NCBI GenBank assembly: GCA_009773185.1
Contig: WPIF01000010.1
Coordinates: 1 to 64,000 of the forward strand
Length of the DNA: 64,000 nt
Direction: 5' to 3'
DNA from: Nitrospirota bacterium
GTDB lineage: Bacteria > Nitrospirota > Thermodesulfovibrionia > Thermodesulfovibrionales > UBA1546
The translations under genes and the position numbers were made by a program. Of the stretch, positions 17,354-25,730 are shown piece by piece. The stretch's first letter is position 1; each line of letters starts with the position of its first letter. Under the pieces are notes generated by a model. That model was not told the DNA's origin. It was given only the letters and a program-made list of their open reading frames with translations, and ran no database searches.

Positions 17354-17400
17354 AAAAGGTTAACCTTCTGAAACTTTTTGACCTTTTGAAACTTTTTTTA
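17354..17400 (+). terminator. Possible hairpin between cheW and the first MCP gene
   Basis: AAAAGGT (17354-17360) and ACCTTTT (17381-17387) can pair, followed by GAAAC and seven T residues. AAGGTTAACCTT (17356-17367) is an alternative small palindrome. The region also has direct GGGTAA repeats. It could partly terminate or modulate expression inside the operon; pairing is A/T-rich and weak. Confidence 0.3.
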
Positions 17401-17414
17401 AAGATGGAGGTCTT

Positions 17415-20270
17415 ATGAGCGAAAAACTTGAATTAAAGATAATTATTACAGTTTTGAGCATGCTTTTTATCGGAATTGTTCTGGCGGGTGTTATGACCAT
17501 GCTTATAGAAAAATCAACTTTATATGGCATTACTGAAGAAAATTCAAAGACCACCGCTGCTATTGTTACAAAGAATGTTGAGAGGACAATGATAGAGAAC
17601 AGGCCTGATCTTACAAAGGAACTCGTAGAGGGCATCAGGGGTGTTGGCGGCATAGAGGATATTCGTATAATAAATTTTGAGGGCCGGGAGGCCTTTAAAA
17701 AAGATTCGCCGGCAGAAGAAGCTGCCACCATAAAGAAGCTGATTGATACGAAAATGCCGGTCATGATAAAAGATGCAAAAAAGTTTATTCTTTACAAACC
17801 CCTCGAAAATACTTCTTCGTGCAAGGGCTGCCATGCCCAGGAAGGAGATCTCCTCGGCGCGGTAAAGGTCTCGCTGTCTATCGAGAAAGAATATGATAAG
17901 GCGATGAAATCAATAGTAACCGTAATCGTACTGACCGTTTTGGGAGCTCTCGGTTTCAGCCTGGTGCTGTGGTTCATGCTCAGGAAGATGATTATAGTGC
18001 CTGTAAAGGCGATAGAGATGGCAGCCTCGAGGCTGGCGGAGGGTGACCTCTCATTTGAGACAGATATAAAGGGCAAGGATGAGATTGCCAGGCTCAGCCA
18101 GTCCGTAAAGGAGTCTATTGGTTCTCTGGGAAGGATACTCCAGAGGATTAAAGATGTCTCGCTAAGGATCTCACGCGTAGCCGGTAACGTTGAAAAGGAT
18201 TCCAAAAAAGTTGTGGACGGGACCCAGCTTGAGGCAGAGGCAGTAGCTGATATTTCGAGTTCTGTTGAAGAGTTGAATGCTGCTATTTCAGAGATTACCG
18301 AGAGCACGGAGGGGCTTGCCGCATCTACGGAAGAGACGGCAGCCTCGATGGATGAGATTGCTACGAGCATAGGGCAGGTGACAAACAGCACCCATGACCT
18401 CTTTGGCTCTGTTGAGGCAACGTCATCTTCGATTGAGGAGCTTTCTGCCACAATAAAAGAAGTAGCGCAGAATGCTGACAATCTTTCAGGCATAACCGAT
18501 GAAACCCTTTCAGCAATAGAAGAGATAGCATCTTCTGTAAAAGAGGTTGAACTGAACGCGAAGGAATCGGCAAAGTTATCCGAAAAGGTCATGAACGATG
18601 CCTCAACATTCGGCATGACGTCCATAGAAAAAACAATAGACGGAATGAAAAATATAAAATTTTCAGTTGAAAAGACAAATGAATTCATAAAGAAACTTGG
18701 CGGCAGGTCTGAAGAGATCGGAAAGATCCTTAATGTGATAGATGAGATTACGGATCAGACGACACTCCTTGCCCTGAATGCAGCGATACTCGCTGCTCAG
18801 GCAGGAGAGCACGGCAAGGGATTTTCAGTTGTTGCAGATGAGATTAAGGACCTTGCAGAAAGGACGGCATTTTCAACCCAGGAGATAGGCTCTCTGATAC
18901 AATCTGTTCAGCAGGAGGTAAAGGGAGCTGTTCATGCAATGGGGGAAGGGCTGATATCTGTTGAAGACGGCTTTAAACTTTCAAAAGAGGCATCTGATGC
19001 GTTAAAAAAGATTCTTGACAGTTCTAAAAAATCTTCAGAGATGGCATTTTCCATAGAACGCTCTACGGGAGAACAGACAAAGTCAGTAAAGCTGGTTTCG
19101 GAGGCAATGGAACGCGTTAAGGGCATGACAGGCCTGATTGCCAAAGCAACATCAGAGCAGTCAAAAGGCATATCCCTGATAATGACCGCAACAGAAAAGA
19201 TGAGGGATATATCCCAGCAGGTCAAGACAGCAACAGAAGAACAGGCAGTAAACAGTAAACATATTTCACAGGCTATCGAGATAGTCTCTGACAAGAGCCA
19301 GCAGATTTCAAGGGCCATCTATGAGCAGAAGATAGGTTCGAACCAGATATGGAATTCCACAGAGAAGATCAAAGAGATTCCAAAAGGAAACCGCGACCTT
19401 GCATTTAATGTAAATAATTCCTTAAGGGCGCTCCTCAAGGATGCAGAATTAATAGACACAGAAATAAAGAGATTCAAGTTTTCCGAGGAAGAAGGCAAAG
19501 GCATAATAAGATTTGGTGTCGTGCCTCTGGAATCTCCTGCAGATATGTTCATAAAGTTCAGCCCGCTGGCAGAGTATCTCAGCAAGAAACTTAAGAGGAA
19601 GGTTGAACTGAAAGTGGCCATTGATTTTGAAGAAGCGGTAAGCGATATCGGCAAGAACATAACCCAGGTGTGTTATATGACGCCGTCTACATATATAGAG
19701 GCGCACAATAAATATGACACTGATGTGATTGCAAAGGCGCTCAGGGAAGGCAAGCCTTATCAGCATTGCGTGATAATTGCAAGGATGGACAGGAATGTAA
19801 ATTCAGTGGAAGATTTGAAGGGAAAGACATTTGCCTTTGGGGATTTTCACTCGACATCAAGCCATATTGTGCCGAGGGCCATGCTTTTGGAGGCAGGCAT
19901 AGAATTGAAAGATCTTCATTACTACAATTATCTCGGGCATCACGATGACGTTGCCAAGGCAGTGCTCCAGGGCGAGTTTGATGCAGGCGGTATTATGGAG
20001 GCGACTGCATACAAGTTCAGGGATCAGGGCTTAAAGTTTCTGAAGGTCTCAGAAAATATTCCTGAATTTAATATATGCGTTAATAAGTCAGTGGGTAAGG
20101 AAGAGGCATCACGCCTGAGGTCTGCCTTGACTGAGCTGACCAACCCGTCTCCGGACAACCGGCGCATACTTGAATCCATAACCAAGAGCTATACGGGTTT
20201 CGTTGAGGCGAGGGATGAGGATTATGATAATATAAAATCCATGATGTCAAAACTGGGGATGCTGTCATGA
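17415..20270 (+). CDS. Methyl-accepting chemotaxis protein with heme-c sensor motif and C-terminal PhnD-like domain
   Basis: A 951-residue chemoreceptor. TM1 is about 8-32. The periplasmic sensor (33-165) ends in a CKGCH heme-c motif (Cys136, Cys139, His140), and TM2 is about 167-189. HAMP (about 190-245) and the cytoplasmic signalling hairpin follow, with tip LLALNAAILAAQAGEHGKGF near 451-470; the usual IEAARAGE is ILAAQAGE. After residue 696 a complete PhnD-type phosphonate-binding fold follows (IRFGVVPLESPADMF, CYMTPSTYIEA, LKGKTFAFGDFHSTSSHI, LQGEFDAGGI). With only two membrane segments that domain would be cytoplasmic. The stop overlaps the next MCP by ATGA. The ribosome site is GGAGG. 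The frame is continuous, so it is not a frameshift artefact. Confidence 0.92.
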   Translation: MSEKLELKIIITVLSMLFIGIVLAGVMTMLIEKSTLYGITEENSKTTAAIVTKNVERTMIENRPDLTKELVEGIRGVGGIEDIRIINFEGREAFKKDSPAEEAATIKKLIDTKMPVMIKDAKKFILYKPLENTSSCKGCHAQEGDLLGAVKVSLSIEKEYDKAMKSIVTVIVLTVLGALGFSLVLWFMLRKMIIVPVKAIEMAASRLAEGDLSFETDIKGKDEIARLSQSVKESIGSLGRILQRIKDVSLRISRVAGNVEKDSKKVVDGTQLEAEAVADISSSVEELNAAISEITESTEGLAASTEETAASMDEIATSIGQVTNSTHDLFGSVEATSSSIEELSATIKEVAQNADNLSGITDETLSAIEEIASSVKEVELNAKESAKLSEKVMNDASTFGMTSIEKTIDGMKNIKFSVEKTNEFIKKLGGRSEEIGKILNVIDEITDQTTLLALNAAILAAQAGEHGKGFSVVADEIKDLAERTAFSTQEIGSLIQSVQQEVKGAVHAMGEGLISVEDGFKLSKEASDALKKILDSSKKSSEMAFSIERSTGEQTKSVKLVSEAMERVKGMTGLIAKATSEQSKGISLIMTATEKMRDISQQVKTATEEQAVNSKHISQAIEIVSDKSQQISRAIYEQKIGSNQIWNSTEKIKEIPKGNRDLAFNVNNSLRALLKDAELIDTEIKRFKFSEEEGKGIIRFGVVPLESPADMFIKFSPLAEYLSKKLKRKVELKVAIDFEEAVSDIGKNITQVCYMTPSTYIEAHNKYDTDVIAKALREGKPYQHCVIIARMDRNVNSVEDLKGKTFAFGDFHSTSSHIVPRAMLLEAGIELKDLHYYNYLGHHDDVAKAVLQGEFDAGGIMEATAYKFRDQGLKFLKVSENIPEFNICVNKSVGKEEASRLRSALTELTNPSPDNRRILESITKSYTGFVEARDEDYDNIKSMMSKLGMLS

Positions 20271-22324
20271 TAAAGATAAGACATTCGCTCGCAGTGAGTT
20301 TTATAGCCATAGTAGTAATCGTACTTCTTGTCGGACAGGGAGGAATGAGTCTATGGTATCTTATCGGGCCGTGGAAGGGGTCGCTTAATGACGGGCTGAA
20401 AGAGAAGATAAAGATAGCCGGCTCTGTTGTTGCAAATTCTGCCGCTACCTCTATAACTACGTTTAATTTTGACTATCTTGATCTTTGCATGGAAGGGCTG
20501 AGCAAGGACGAAGACATACTCTCGATAAAGGTCACCGATAAAGAAGGGAAAGTCCTGAAGGAAAAGGTGATAAGGACCGAGGAAAGGGGAGAAACCATTA
20601 ATCCCTTTTTTATCCCATGGAAAAATGTGATGAATCTGCCAATTATTTCTTCAGGGGAAAAGCTCGGGAATATAGAGATATATTACTCCGGCAGAAGGGT
20701 TAATGAGATATTGGGTAATATCCTGAAGCTTACGCCGTTTCTTCAGGGGGTAATCTTTATACTGCTTATCTACGCCCTTTATTATTTTTTCCAGAAAAAG
20801 GTTGGAAGGCCTATTGAAATGCTTAACGCAGAGATAAAAAAGGCAACGGCAGGCGACCTGACCGTAGAGATCCGTGAATTTGGAGCTAATGAGATTGGCA
20901 GCATTGCGAAGGGGTTCAGTTTTCTTATTGACAGGCTGGCTTCTACTTTAAATAAACTGAGGTCCATATCCGAGAATGTCTCAATGGCTATAGACCAGCT
21001 GAACCTTACATTCAAGAATGTTACACAGGGAACCCAGAAGCAGGGCGAATCAATCAATGCCTCGGCAGCCTCTATAAAACAGGCAAAGACTTCCCAGGAC
21101 CATATAACAGAGGACACCGGAAAGCTGATAGATTTTTCCAATGAGAATGTGACATCGCTGCTCGAGATGAAGGCAACGGCAGATGAGATTGCCTCCAGCA
21201 CAGGCAAGCTGTTTAAGGCTACGGAAGATGCTTATTCTGTAGTTGCTGAAATGACTCAGACTGCCAAAATGATTGCAGCCAATACAGAGGAGACATCTGC
21301 TGCTGTGGAAGACACCTCAGCCGCTATCGAGGAGATAAACGCATCGGTAAAGGAGGTTGAGACTAGCGCAAAGGAGTCCGCTGCACTTGCTTCAAGGGTC
21401 ACTGAAGTGGCATCCGAGGTCGGGATGATGGCGGTTGTTGATGCAGTCGAAGGCATGGAAAAGATATCCGAAGAGGTAAAACACTCATCGGAGATAATAA
21501 CCCGTCTCGGCACAAGGTCTGCAGATATAGAAAAAATCCTCTCTGTTATAAAAGATGTGACAGAACAGACAAACCTCCTTAGCCTGAATGCAGCTATACT
21601 GGCTGCACAGGCCGGAGAGTACGGCAAGAGCTTCTCTGTTGTTGCTGATGAGATAAGAGCGCTCAGCGACAGGACTGCGTCATCTACAAGGGATATATCC
21701 AATATTATCAAAACAATACAGTCAGAGATATCAGAGGCAGTAAAGTCAATAGATTCAGGTATGCGCAGGGTTAACGAGGGCGGCTCAATGGTTTTTAAGG
21801 TTGGGGATGCACTAAGGGAGACGCTGTTGGCGTCAGAGCAATCTGCCGATATGTCCCGGTCTATAGAGAGGGCAACAGAAGAGCAGGTAAAGGGGCTAAA
21901 GCAGGTTGCACTTTCAATAGAAAATATCAAGAGGATGATGGAACAGGTCGCAAAGTCAACACAGGAACAGCAGCAGGGGACATCACACCTGCTCGAGAGC
22001 GTCAGTGATGTAAAGGATGCTGCTGATATTGTTAAGCAGGGAACCGAAGAAGAGGCTACAAGCATTAAGATGATATCAAAAAATCTTGAGCTTGCGGATG
22101 AACGGATAAAGAAGATAGGGCAGTCAACATCAAATCAGCAGAAGATGAACGAAAATGTTACGGCTGCGATAGAGCAGATTAAGGTTATAGGGACGACTAT
22201 AACAAGGGATGTTGAAGATGTATCTCTCTCATTAATAACGCTGCATGATGAAATTGAGCTGCTCAAAAAGGAGATGGAGTCGTTCAAAACAGATGATAGG
22301 GCTATTGGCAGGGAAGAGGGATAG
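20267..22324 (+). CDS. Methyl-accepting chemotaxis protein
   Basis: A 685-residue transmembrane chemoreceptor. TM1 is about 8-30, a periplasmic sensor of about 130 residues has no CXXCH, and TM2 is about 160-178. HAMP (about 180-235) follows, then a long signalling hairpin with tip LLSLNAAILAAQAGEYGKSF. It has the same ILAAQAGE variant as the preceding MCP, so the two probably pair with the same CheA and CheW. The start overlaps the first MCP and the stop abuts the second cheW. There is no C-terminal solute-binding domain and no clear NWETF-type tether. Confidence 0.93.
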   Translation: MIKIRHSLAVSFIAIVVIVLLVGQGGMSLWYLIGPWKGSLNDGLKEKIKIAGSVVANSAATSITTFNFDYLDLCMEGLSKDEDILSIKVTDKEGKVLKEKVIRTEERGETINPFFIPWKNVMNLPIISSGEKLGNIEIYYSGRRVNEILGNILKLTPFLQGVIFILLIYALYYFFQKKVGRPIEMLNAEIKKATAGDLTVEIREFGANEIGSIAKGFSFLIDRLASTLNKLRSISENVSMAIDQLNLTFKNVTQGTQKQGESINASAASIKQAKTSQDHITEDTGKLIDFSNENVTSLLEMKATADEIASSTGKLFKATEDAYSVVAEMTQTAKMIAANTEETSAAVEDTSAAIEEINASVKEVETSAKESAALASRVTEVASEVGMMAVVDAVEGMEKISEEVKHSSEIITRLGTRSADIEKILSVIKDVTEQTNLLSLNAAILAAQAGEYGKSFSVVADEIRALSDRTASSTRDISNIIKTIQSEISEAVKSIDSGMRRVNEGGSMVFKVGDALRETLLASEQSADMSRSIERATEEQVKGLKQVALSIENIKRMMEQVAKSTQEQQQGTSHLLESVSDVKDAADIVKQGTEEEATSIKMISKNLELADERIKKIGQSTSNQQKMNENVTAAIEQIKVIGTTITRDVEDVSLSLITLHDEIELLKKEMESFKTDDRAIGREEG

Positions 22325-22828
22325 ATGGAAAAGTTTGCTGTTTTCAGCATAGGTGACGAAAATTTCGGTGTTGGCATTGGCAGGGTTGTCGAGATACTGA
22401 AATCACAGAAGATTTATTCTCTCCCTGAACTTCCTGATTTTCTTTCAGGTGTCATAAATGTCAGGGGAGAGGTGATACCGCTGCTGGACCTCAGGCTGCG
22501 TTTCGGCATTCATACACCTGCAAAAAAAGGGCGTATGATAACTGTGCGGTGTGAAGGCGGGAATATAGCCCTGCTGGTGGATGAGATAGATGAGATAATT
22601 TCACTGAACCCTGAAGACATAAGTGCTCCGCCGTCCATATTCAGGGGTTTAAAGACAGAATACCTTACAGGGCTTGCTAAAAAAGAAGACAAAATAATTA
22701 TACTCCTGAACCTTGATAAGCTGCTTACCTCAGAAGAGAAGATAATCCTTTCCGACTCGTCGGACTCGTTATCCTCGGCGAATCCGCCTGAGAGCGGGCC
22801 GAAGAGAGAAGGCTCTCTGAACTTATAG
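22325..22828 (+). CDS. cheW: CheW coupling protein
   Basis: A 167-residue CheW-like adaptor (MEKFAVFSIGDENFGVGIGRV, then FLSGVINVRGEVIPLLDLRLRFG and LVDEIDEII). It begins immediately after the MCP stop. The last 30 residues (SDSSDSLSSANPPESGPKREG) are not part of the CheW fold. They are encoded by a run of small palindromes (22751-22820), so the natural C terminus appears to have been replaced or extended by repeat DNA. Confidence 0.92.
   Translation: MEKFAVFSIGDENFGVGIGRVVEILKSQKIYSLPELPDFLSGVINVRGEVIPLLDLRLRFGIHTPAKKGRMITVRCEGGNIALLVDEIDEIISLNPEDISAPPSIFRGLKTEYLTGLAKKEDKIIILLNLDKLLTSEEKIILSDSSDSLSSANPPESGPKREGSLNL
22751..22820. repeat. Cluster of palindromic microrepeats at the 3' end of cheW
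   Basis: Three small inverted repeats follow one another: TCCGACTCGTCGGA (22751-22764), CCGCCTGAGAGCGG (22784-22797, preceded by ATCCTCGGCGAAT), and AGAGAG..CTCTCT (about 22804-22819). The middle one matches the repeats at 9881-9900 and 31180-31203. The first resembles 5968-5981. Confidence 0.6.
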
Positions 22829-22837
22829 GGGAGAAAG

Positions 22838-24829
22838 ATGCAAACACTGGAAAAACTGCTTGATAATGAAGATGTAGAAGTACGAAGAGAAGCTGTTGAA
22901 AAGATAAGAGGCAACCCTTCGGAGGCCTCTATAGCGCTCCTTCTTAAGGCGATGAAGGATGTCAGCTGGAGGGTTAGAAAAACTGCAGTCGATATCATTC
23001 TTGAGGAATATCCGATTGAGGCATATATCAGCGGACTGATCAAGCTTCTGTATATTGATGATAATGCAGGCGCAAGAAATTCGGCGATAGAAACACTCAT
23101 AAAGCTGGACAAGAAGGCCACATCTTTTTTAATAGAGGCCTTTAATACACAGAACCGTGATGTAAGGAAATTCATAATAGATGTGCTTGGAGAATTCAGG
23201 GATAAGAAGTCACTGCCGTTAATGCTCGATGCGCTTAAGGATGAGGATGATAACGTCAGGGCCTCTGCTGTTGAACACCTGGGGAAGATTGGAGAGCCCG
23301 CTGTTGTAAACGCGCTTATAGAGATACTCGAAAGCGGTGACCTGTGGACTGCATATCCTGCTGCCGATGCACTGGGGCGGATAGGTGACAGCAGGGCTAT
23401 CCCATCACTTATCAAAACACTTTCTGTGAAGACTCTCAGAGAACCCGTGCTCAGGGCGCTCAGCAGGTTCTCAGCTCCGGAGACACTTAAACATATAGTT
23501 CCGCTTCTTGAAGATGCGACAAAGACGATACAGGAAGAGACAGTCAAGACAATAAAGAATTTTTATCACAAAGGGGTCAAGGAAGAATTTATTGCAGAGG
23601 AGATAAAAAAGTTCTTCGGAGGCCGTGCTATTGACATCCTTGTGTCTCATGCATGGAGCAATAAGCCTGATATAAGGATTTCCGCGATACTTTTGCTCGG
23701 CCTTATGAAAGATGAAAGGGCGCTTGCTCCTTTGCTGGAACTTTCGCTGGAAGAGGATTTGGCAGAGGATGTGAAGAGGGCTTTGGTCTTCATAGGGAAG
23801 GATAAGCCCGATGTTATTTTGCCTTTGTTCGATACAGTAAGCCCTTACCAGAGGCGGTTTATATGCGGCGTTGCCGGGGAGATTGCATCGCCCCTTTTCT
23901 ATGACCTGTTCGAAGAACTGATGACAGATGATGACGGCCACGTGAGGACACTTGCAGCGCTCGGCATTGCCAATATAGGCGATGTGAGGGCCATAAAGCC
24001 GCTTAAAAATCTCCTGTCCGATGTCTACGAAGATGTGCAGGATGCTGCGGTTACCGCCCTTGCCGCCCTCAAGCCAGGCCTTACGCTTGAGGAGTTTACC
24101 AGAATGCTCAGTGACAGAAACCCTCTTCTCAGAAAAAACTCTGTGCTATTGCTTGGTGAGATAGGGGCTGTTGAGGCAGTGCACGCCCTTGGTTTTGCAT
24201 TAAAGGATGGTGATGTCAATGTAAGGAATGCGGTAGTTAAGGCACTGTCCATGATTAAAACGGAGGAGTCTGTAAAATATCTGACCCTCGCGCTTACGGA
24301 TGAAACCCCTGATATCAGGGCCTCTGCTGCGTTGAGCCTTGGCAAGATTAAAGGGAGCGGGATATCAGAATCGTTGCTCCTTTTGCTTACTGACCCTGAT
24401 GATGCCGTCAGGGTGGCAGCGGTAAAGGCGCTCGGTGATTTGGGCGATAGAAATATAGCAGGACAAATTATCAGGTTGCTTTCGGATACAAACGGCTTTG
24501 TTATAACCGCTACTATAGAGGCCTTGAGCAGAATTGGCGGCGAGGGCGCCAGGGATGCACTCGTAAAGATGCTTTCTTCGCAGGATAAAGAGATAAAAAG
24601 GACTGCCATAAAAGCGCTTGTACCGTTTGAAGATATAGAGGATAATCTTTTGCCCTGCCTGAAAGACAGTGATTGGGCCACAAGGATGGCAGCTGTTGAA
24701 GTCCTTGGCACGAGGATGTCCGCCTCAGGCGGATTAGGCGGGAAGGTGAAGATTGAACTCGAAAGGCTGATGGATAAAGAGGAAGACCCCATTGTGAAAA
24801 AGGCCATAGAGGAGAGTCTTGATGATTGA
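22838..24829 (+). CDS. HEAT-repeat (PBS-lyase type) scaffold protein in the chemosensory operon
   Basis: A 663-residue soluble protein built almost wholly of about 30-residue HEAT units. Examples are LPLMLDALKDEDDNVRASAVEHLGKIG, ALKDGDVNVRNAVVKALSMI and LLTDPDDAVRVAAVKALGDLG (each shortened by a few residues). About 17-19 units are visible. It has no catalytic domain, no signal peptide and no membrane segment. It begins 9 bases after cheW and overlaps cheR. HEAT proteins act as protein-binding scaffolds; here it may organise array or pilus components. MSASGGLGG near the C terminus is encoded over a CCGCCTCAGGCGG palindrome. Confidence 0.85.
   Translation: MQTLEKLLDNEDVEVRREAVEKIRGNPSEASIALLLKAMKDVSWRVRKTAVDIILEEYPIEAYISGLIKLLYIDDNAGARNSAIETLIKLDKKATSFLIEAFNTQNRDVRKFIIDVLGEFRDKKSLPLMLDALKDEDDNVRASAVEHLGKIGEPAVVNALIEILESGDLWTAYPAADALGRIGDSRAIPSLIKTLSVKTLREPVLRALSRFSAPETLKHIVPLLEDATKTIQEETVKTIKNFYHKGVKEEFIAEEIKKFFGGRAIDILVSHAWSNKPDIRISAILLLGLMKDERALAPLLELSLEEDLAEDVKRALVFIGKDKPDVILPLFDTVSPYQRRFICGVAGEIASPLFYDLFEELMTDDDGHVRTLAALGIANIGDVRAIKPLKNLLSDVYEDVQDAAVTALAALKPGLTLEEFTRMLSDRNPLLRKNSVLLLGEIGAVEAVHALGFALKDGDVNVRNAVVKALSMIKTEESVKYLTLALTDETPDIRASAALSLGKIKGSGISESLLLLLTDPDDAVRVAAVKALGDLGDRNIAGQIIRLLSDTNGFVITATIEALSRIGGEGARDALVKMLSSQDKEIKRTAIKALVPFEDIEDNLLPCLKDSDWATRMAAVEVLGTRMSASGGLGGKVKIELERLMDKEEDPIVKKAIEESLDD
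24719..24733. repeat. Palindrome TCCGCCTCAGGCGGA in the HEAT gene
   Basis: A 7+1+7 palindrome inside the coding sequence, followed by TTAGGCGGG. It encodes a Ser-Ala-Ser-Gly-Gly stretch that interrupts the HEAT pattern. The core CGCCTSAGGCG is shared with the block in cca. Confidence 0.5.
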
Positions 24830-25727
24830 GAGAGAAGAAATACTCCCGTTATCGGATGATGTGTTCAGGCTTCTCCGGGACCTGATAAGGGATTACTGCG
24901 GCATATATTTTGATGACGGCTCAAAATATCTTTTGGAGAGAAGGCTGTCAAAGAGAGTAAAAAACCTTCATCTTAACGACTTCAGGGATTATTACAGGCT
25001 TTTGTTATATGACAAGAAAAGAGATGAAGAACTTTTGTTTATTGTTGATGTCCTCACTGTTAATGAGACTTATTTTTTCAGGGAGATGAGTCAATTAAAG
25101 ACCCTGAGTGAAGAGATACTGCCCGAGCTTAAAAATACAAAAAGGGATACAAGGAAGATAAGGATATGGTCCGCAGGCTGCTCTACAGGGGAGGAGCCTT
25201 ATACTATTGCAATGCTGATACTGGAGCAGGGCCATTTTTTTGGATGGGATGTAGAGATACTCGGCAGCGATATAAATCAAAGGGTGCTGCAGCATGCCAG
25301 GCGGGGCATATACAGGAAGAATTCATTCAGGACTACGGAGGAACATTTTGCAGAAAAATATTTTACGCAGGAGAACAGTTTGTACAAAATAAATGATAAT
25401 GTAAAACAGCTTGTGAGCTTCAGCTGCCTTAATCTTCTTGACCCGTTTAAGGTTAAGTTCGTGGGTAATATGGATGTGGTATTGTGCAGGAATGTGTTGA
25501 TATATTTTGACCATGAAGCCAGGAAGAAGGTTATTAAGAGTTTCCACGACAGACTGGCAGACGGCGGTTATCTTTTGCTGGGGCATGCGGAATCATTGAT
25601 GAATATCTCAACTGCCTTTACTCTCAAGCACTTTAAGCATGATATGGTATATCAAAAACCTCCGAAGCTTTCAATGACGATGTCGCAAGACAGCCTTGTG
25701 AGAATGGTCTGGGGGAACAAAGGATAA
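24822..25727 (+). CDS. cheR: Chemotaxis protein methyltransferase CheR
   Basis: S-adenosylmethionine-dependent methyltransferase that methylates glutamates on MCPs, 301 residues. The N-terminal helical domain includes YFDDGSKYLLERRLSKRV. NETYFFRE joins to the SAM-binding domain with IWSAGCSTGEEPYTIAML, DINQRVL, and DVVLCRNVLIYFD. The ATG at 24822 is preferred over the TTG one codon upstream. It overlaps the HEAT gene by 8 bases and lies 3 bases before cheB. It has no TPR extension. Confidence 0.95.
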   Translation: MIEREEILPLSDDVFRLLRDLIRDYCGIYFDDGSKYLLERRLSKRVKNLHLNDFRDYYRLLLYDKKRDEELLFIVDVLTVNETYFFREMSQLKTLSEEILPELKNTKRDTRKIRIWSAGCSTGEEPYTIAMLILEQGHFFGWDVEILGSDINQRVLQHARRGIYRKNSFRTTEEHFAEKYFTQENSLYKINDNVKQLVSFSCLNLLDPFKVKFVGNMDVVLCRNVLIYFDHEARKKVIKSFHDRLADGGYLLLGHAESLMNISTAFTLKHFKHDMVYQKPPKLSMTMSQDSLVRMVWGNKG

Positions 25728-25730
25728 ATC

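Noticed and set aside
17792..18688. 298-residue open frame antisense to the first MCP
   Set aside because: Low-complexity Ser/Ala/Ile sequence mirrors the MCP coiled coil; the plus-strand gene is certain.
17415..20270. PhnD domain as a separate downstream gene fused by frameshift
   Set aside because: The linker reads through in one frame without stop, and no alternative start with ribosome site or signal peptide appears before residue 696.
21256..22065. 269-residue antisense frame in the second MCP
   Set aside because: Same reason: shadow of coiled-coil coding sequence.
22510..23547. 345-residue open frame on the minus strand
   Set aside because: Antisense to cheW and the HEAT gene. It is Ser-rich, a typical by-product of codon bias opposite a helical charged protein, with no ribosome site.
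24025..24807. 260-residue antisense frame in the HEAT gene
   Set aside because: Shadow frame; periodic composition follows HEAT repeats on the other strand.
22838..24829. CRISPR-like periodicity
   Set aside because: Periodic DNA similarity comes from HEAT units with diverged sequence; no identical direct repeats with spacers.
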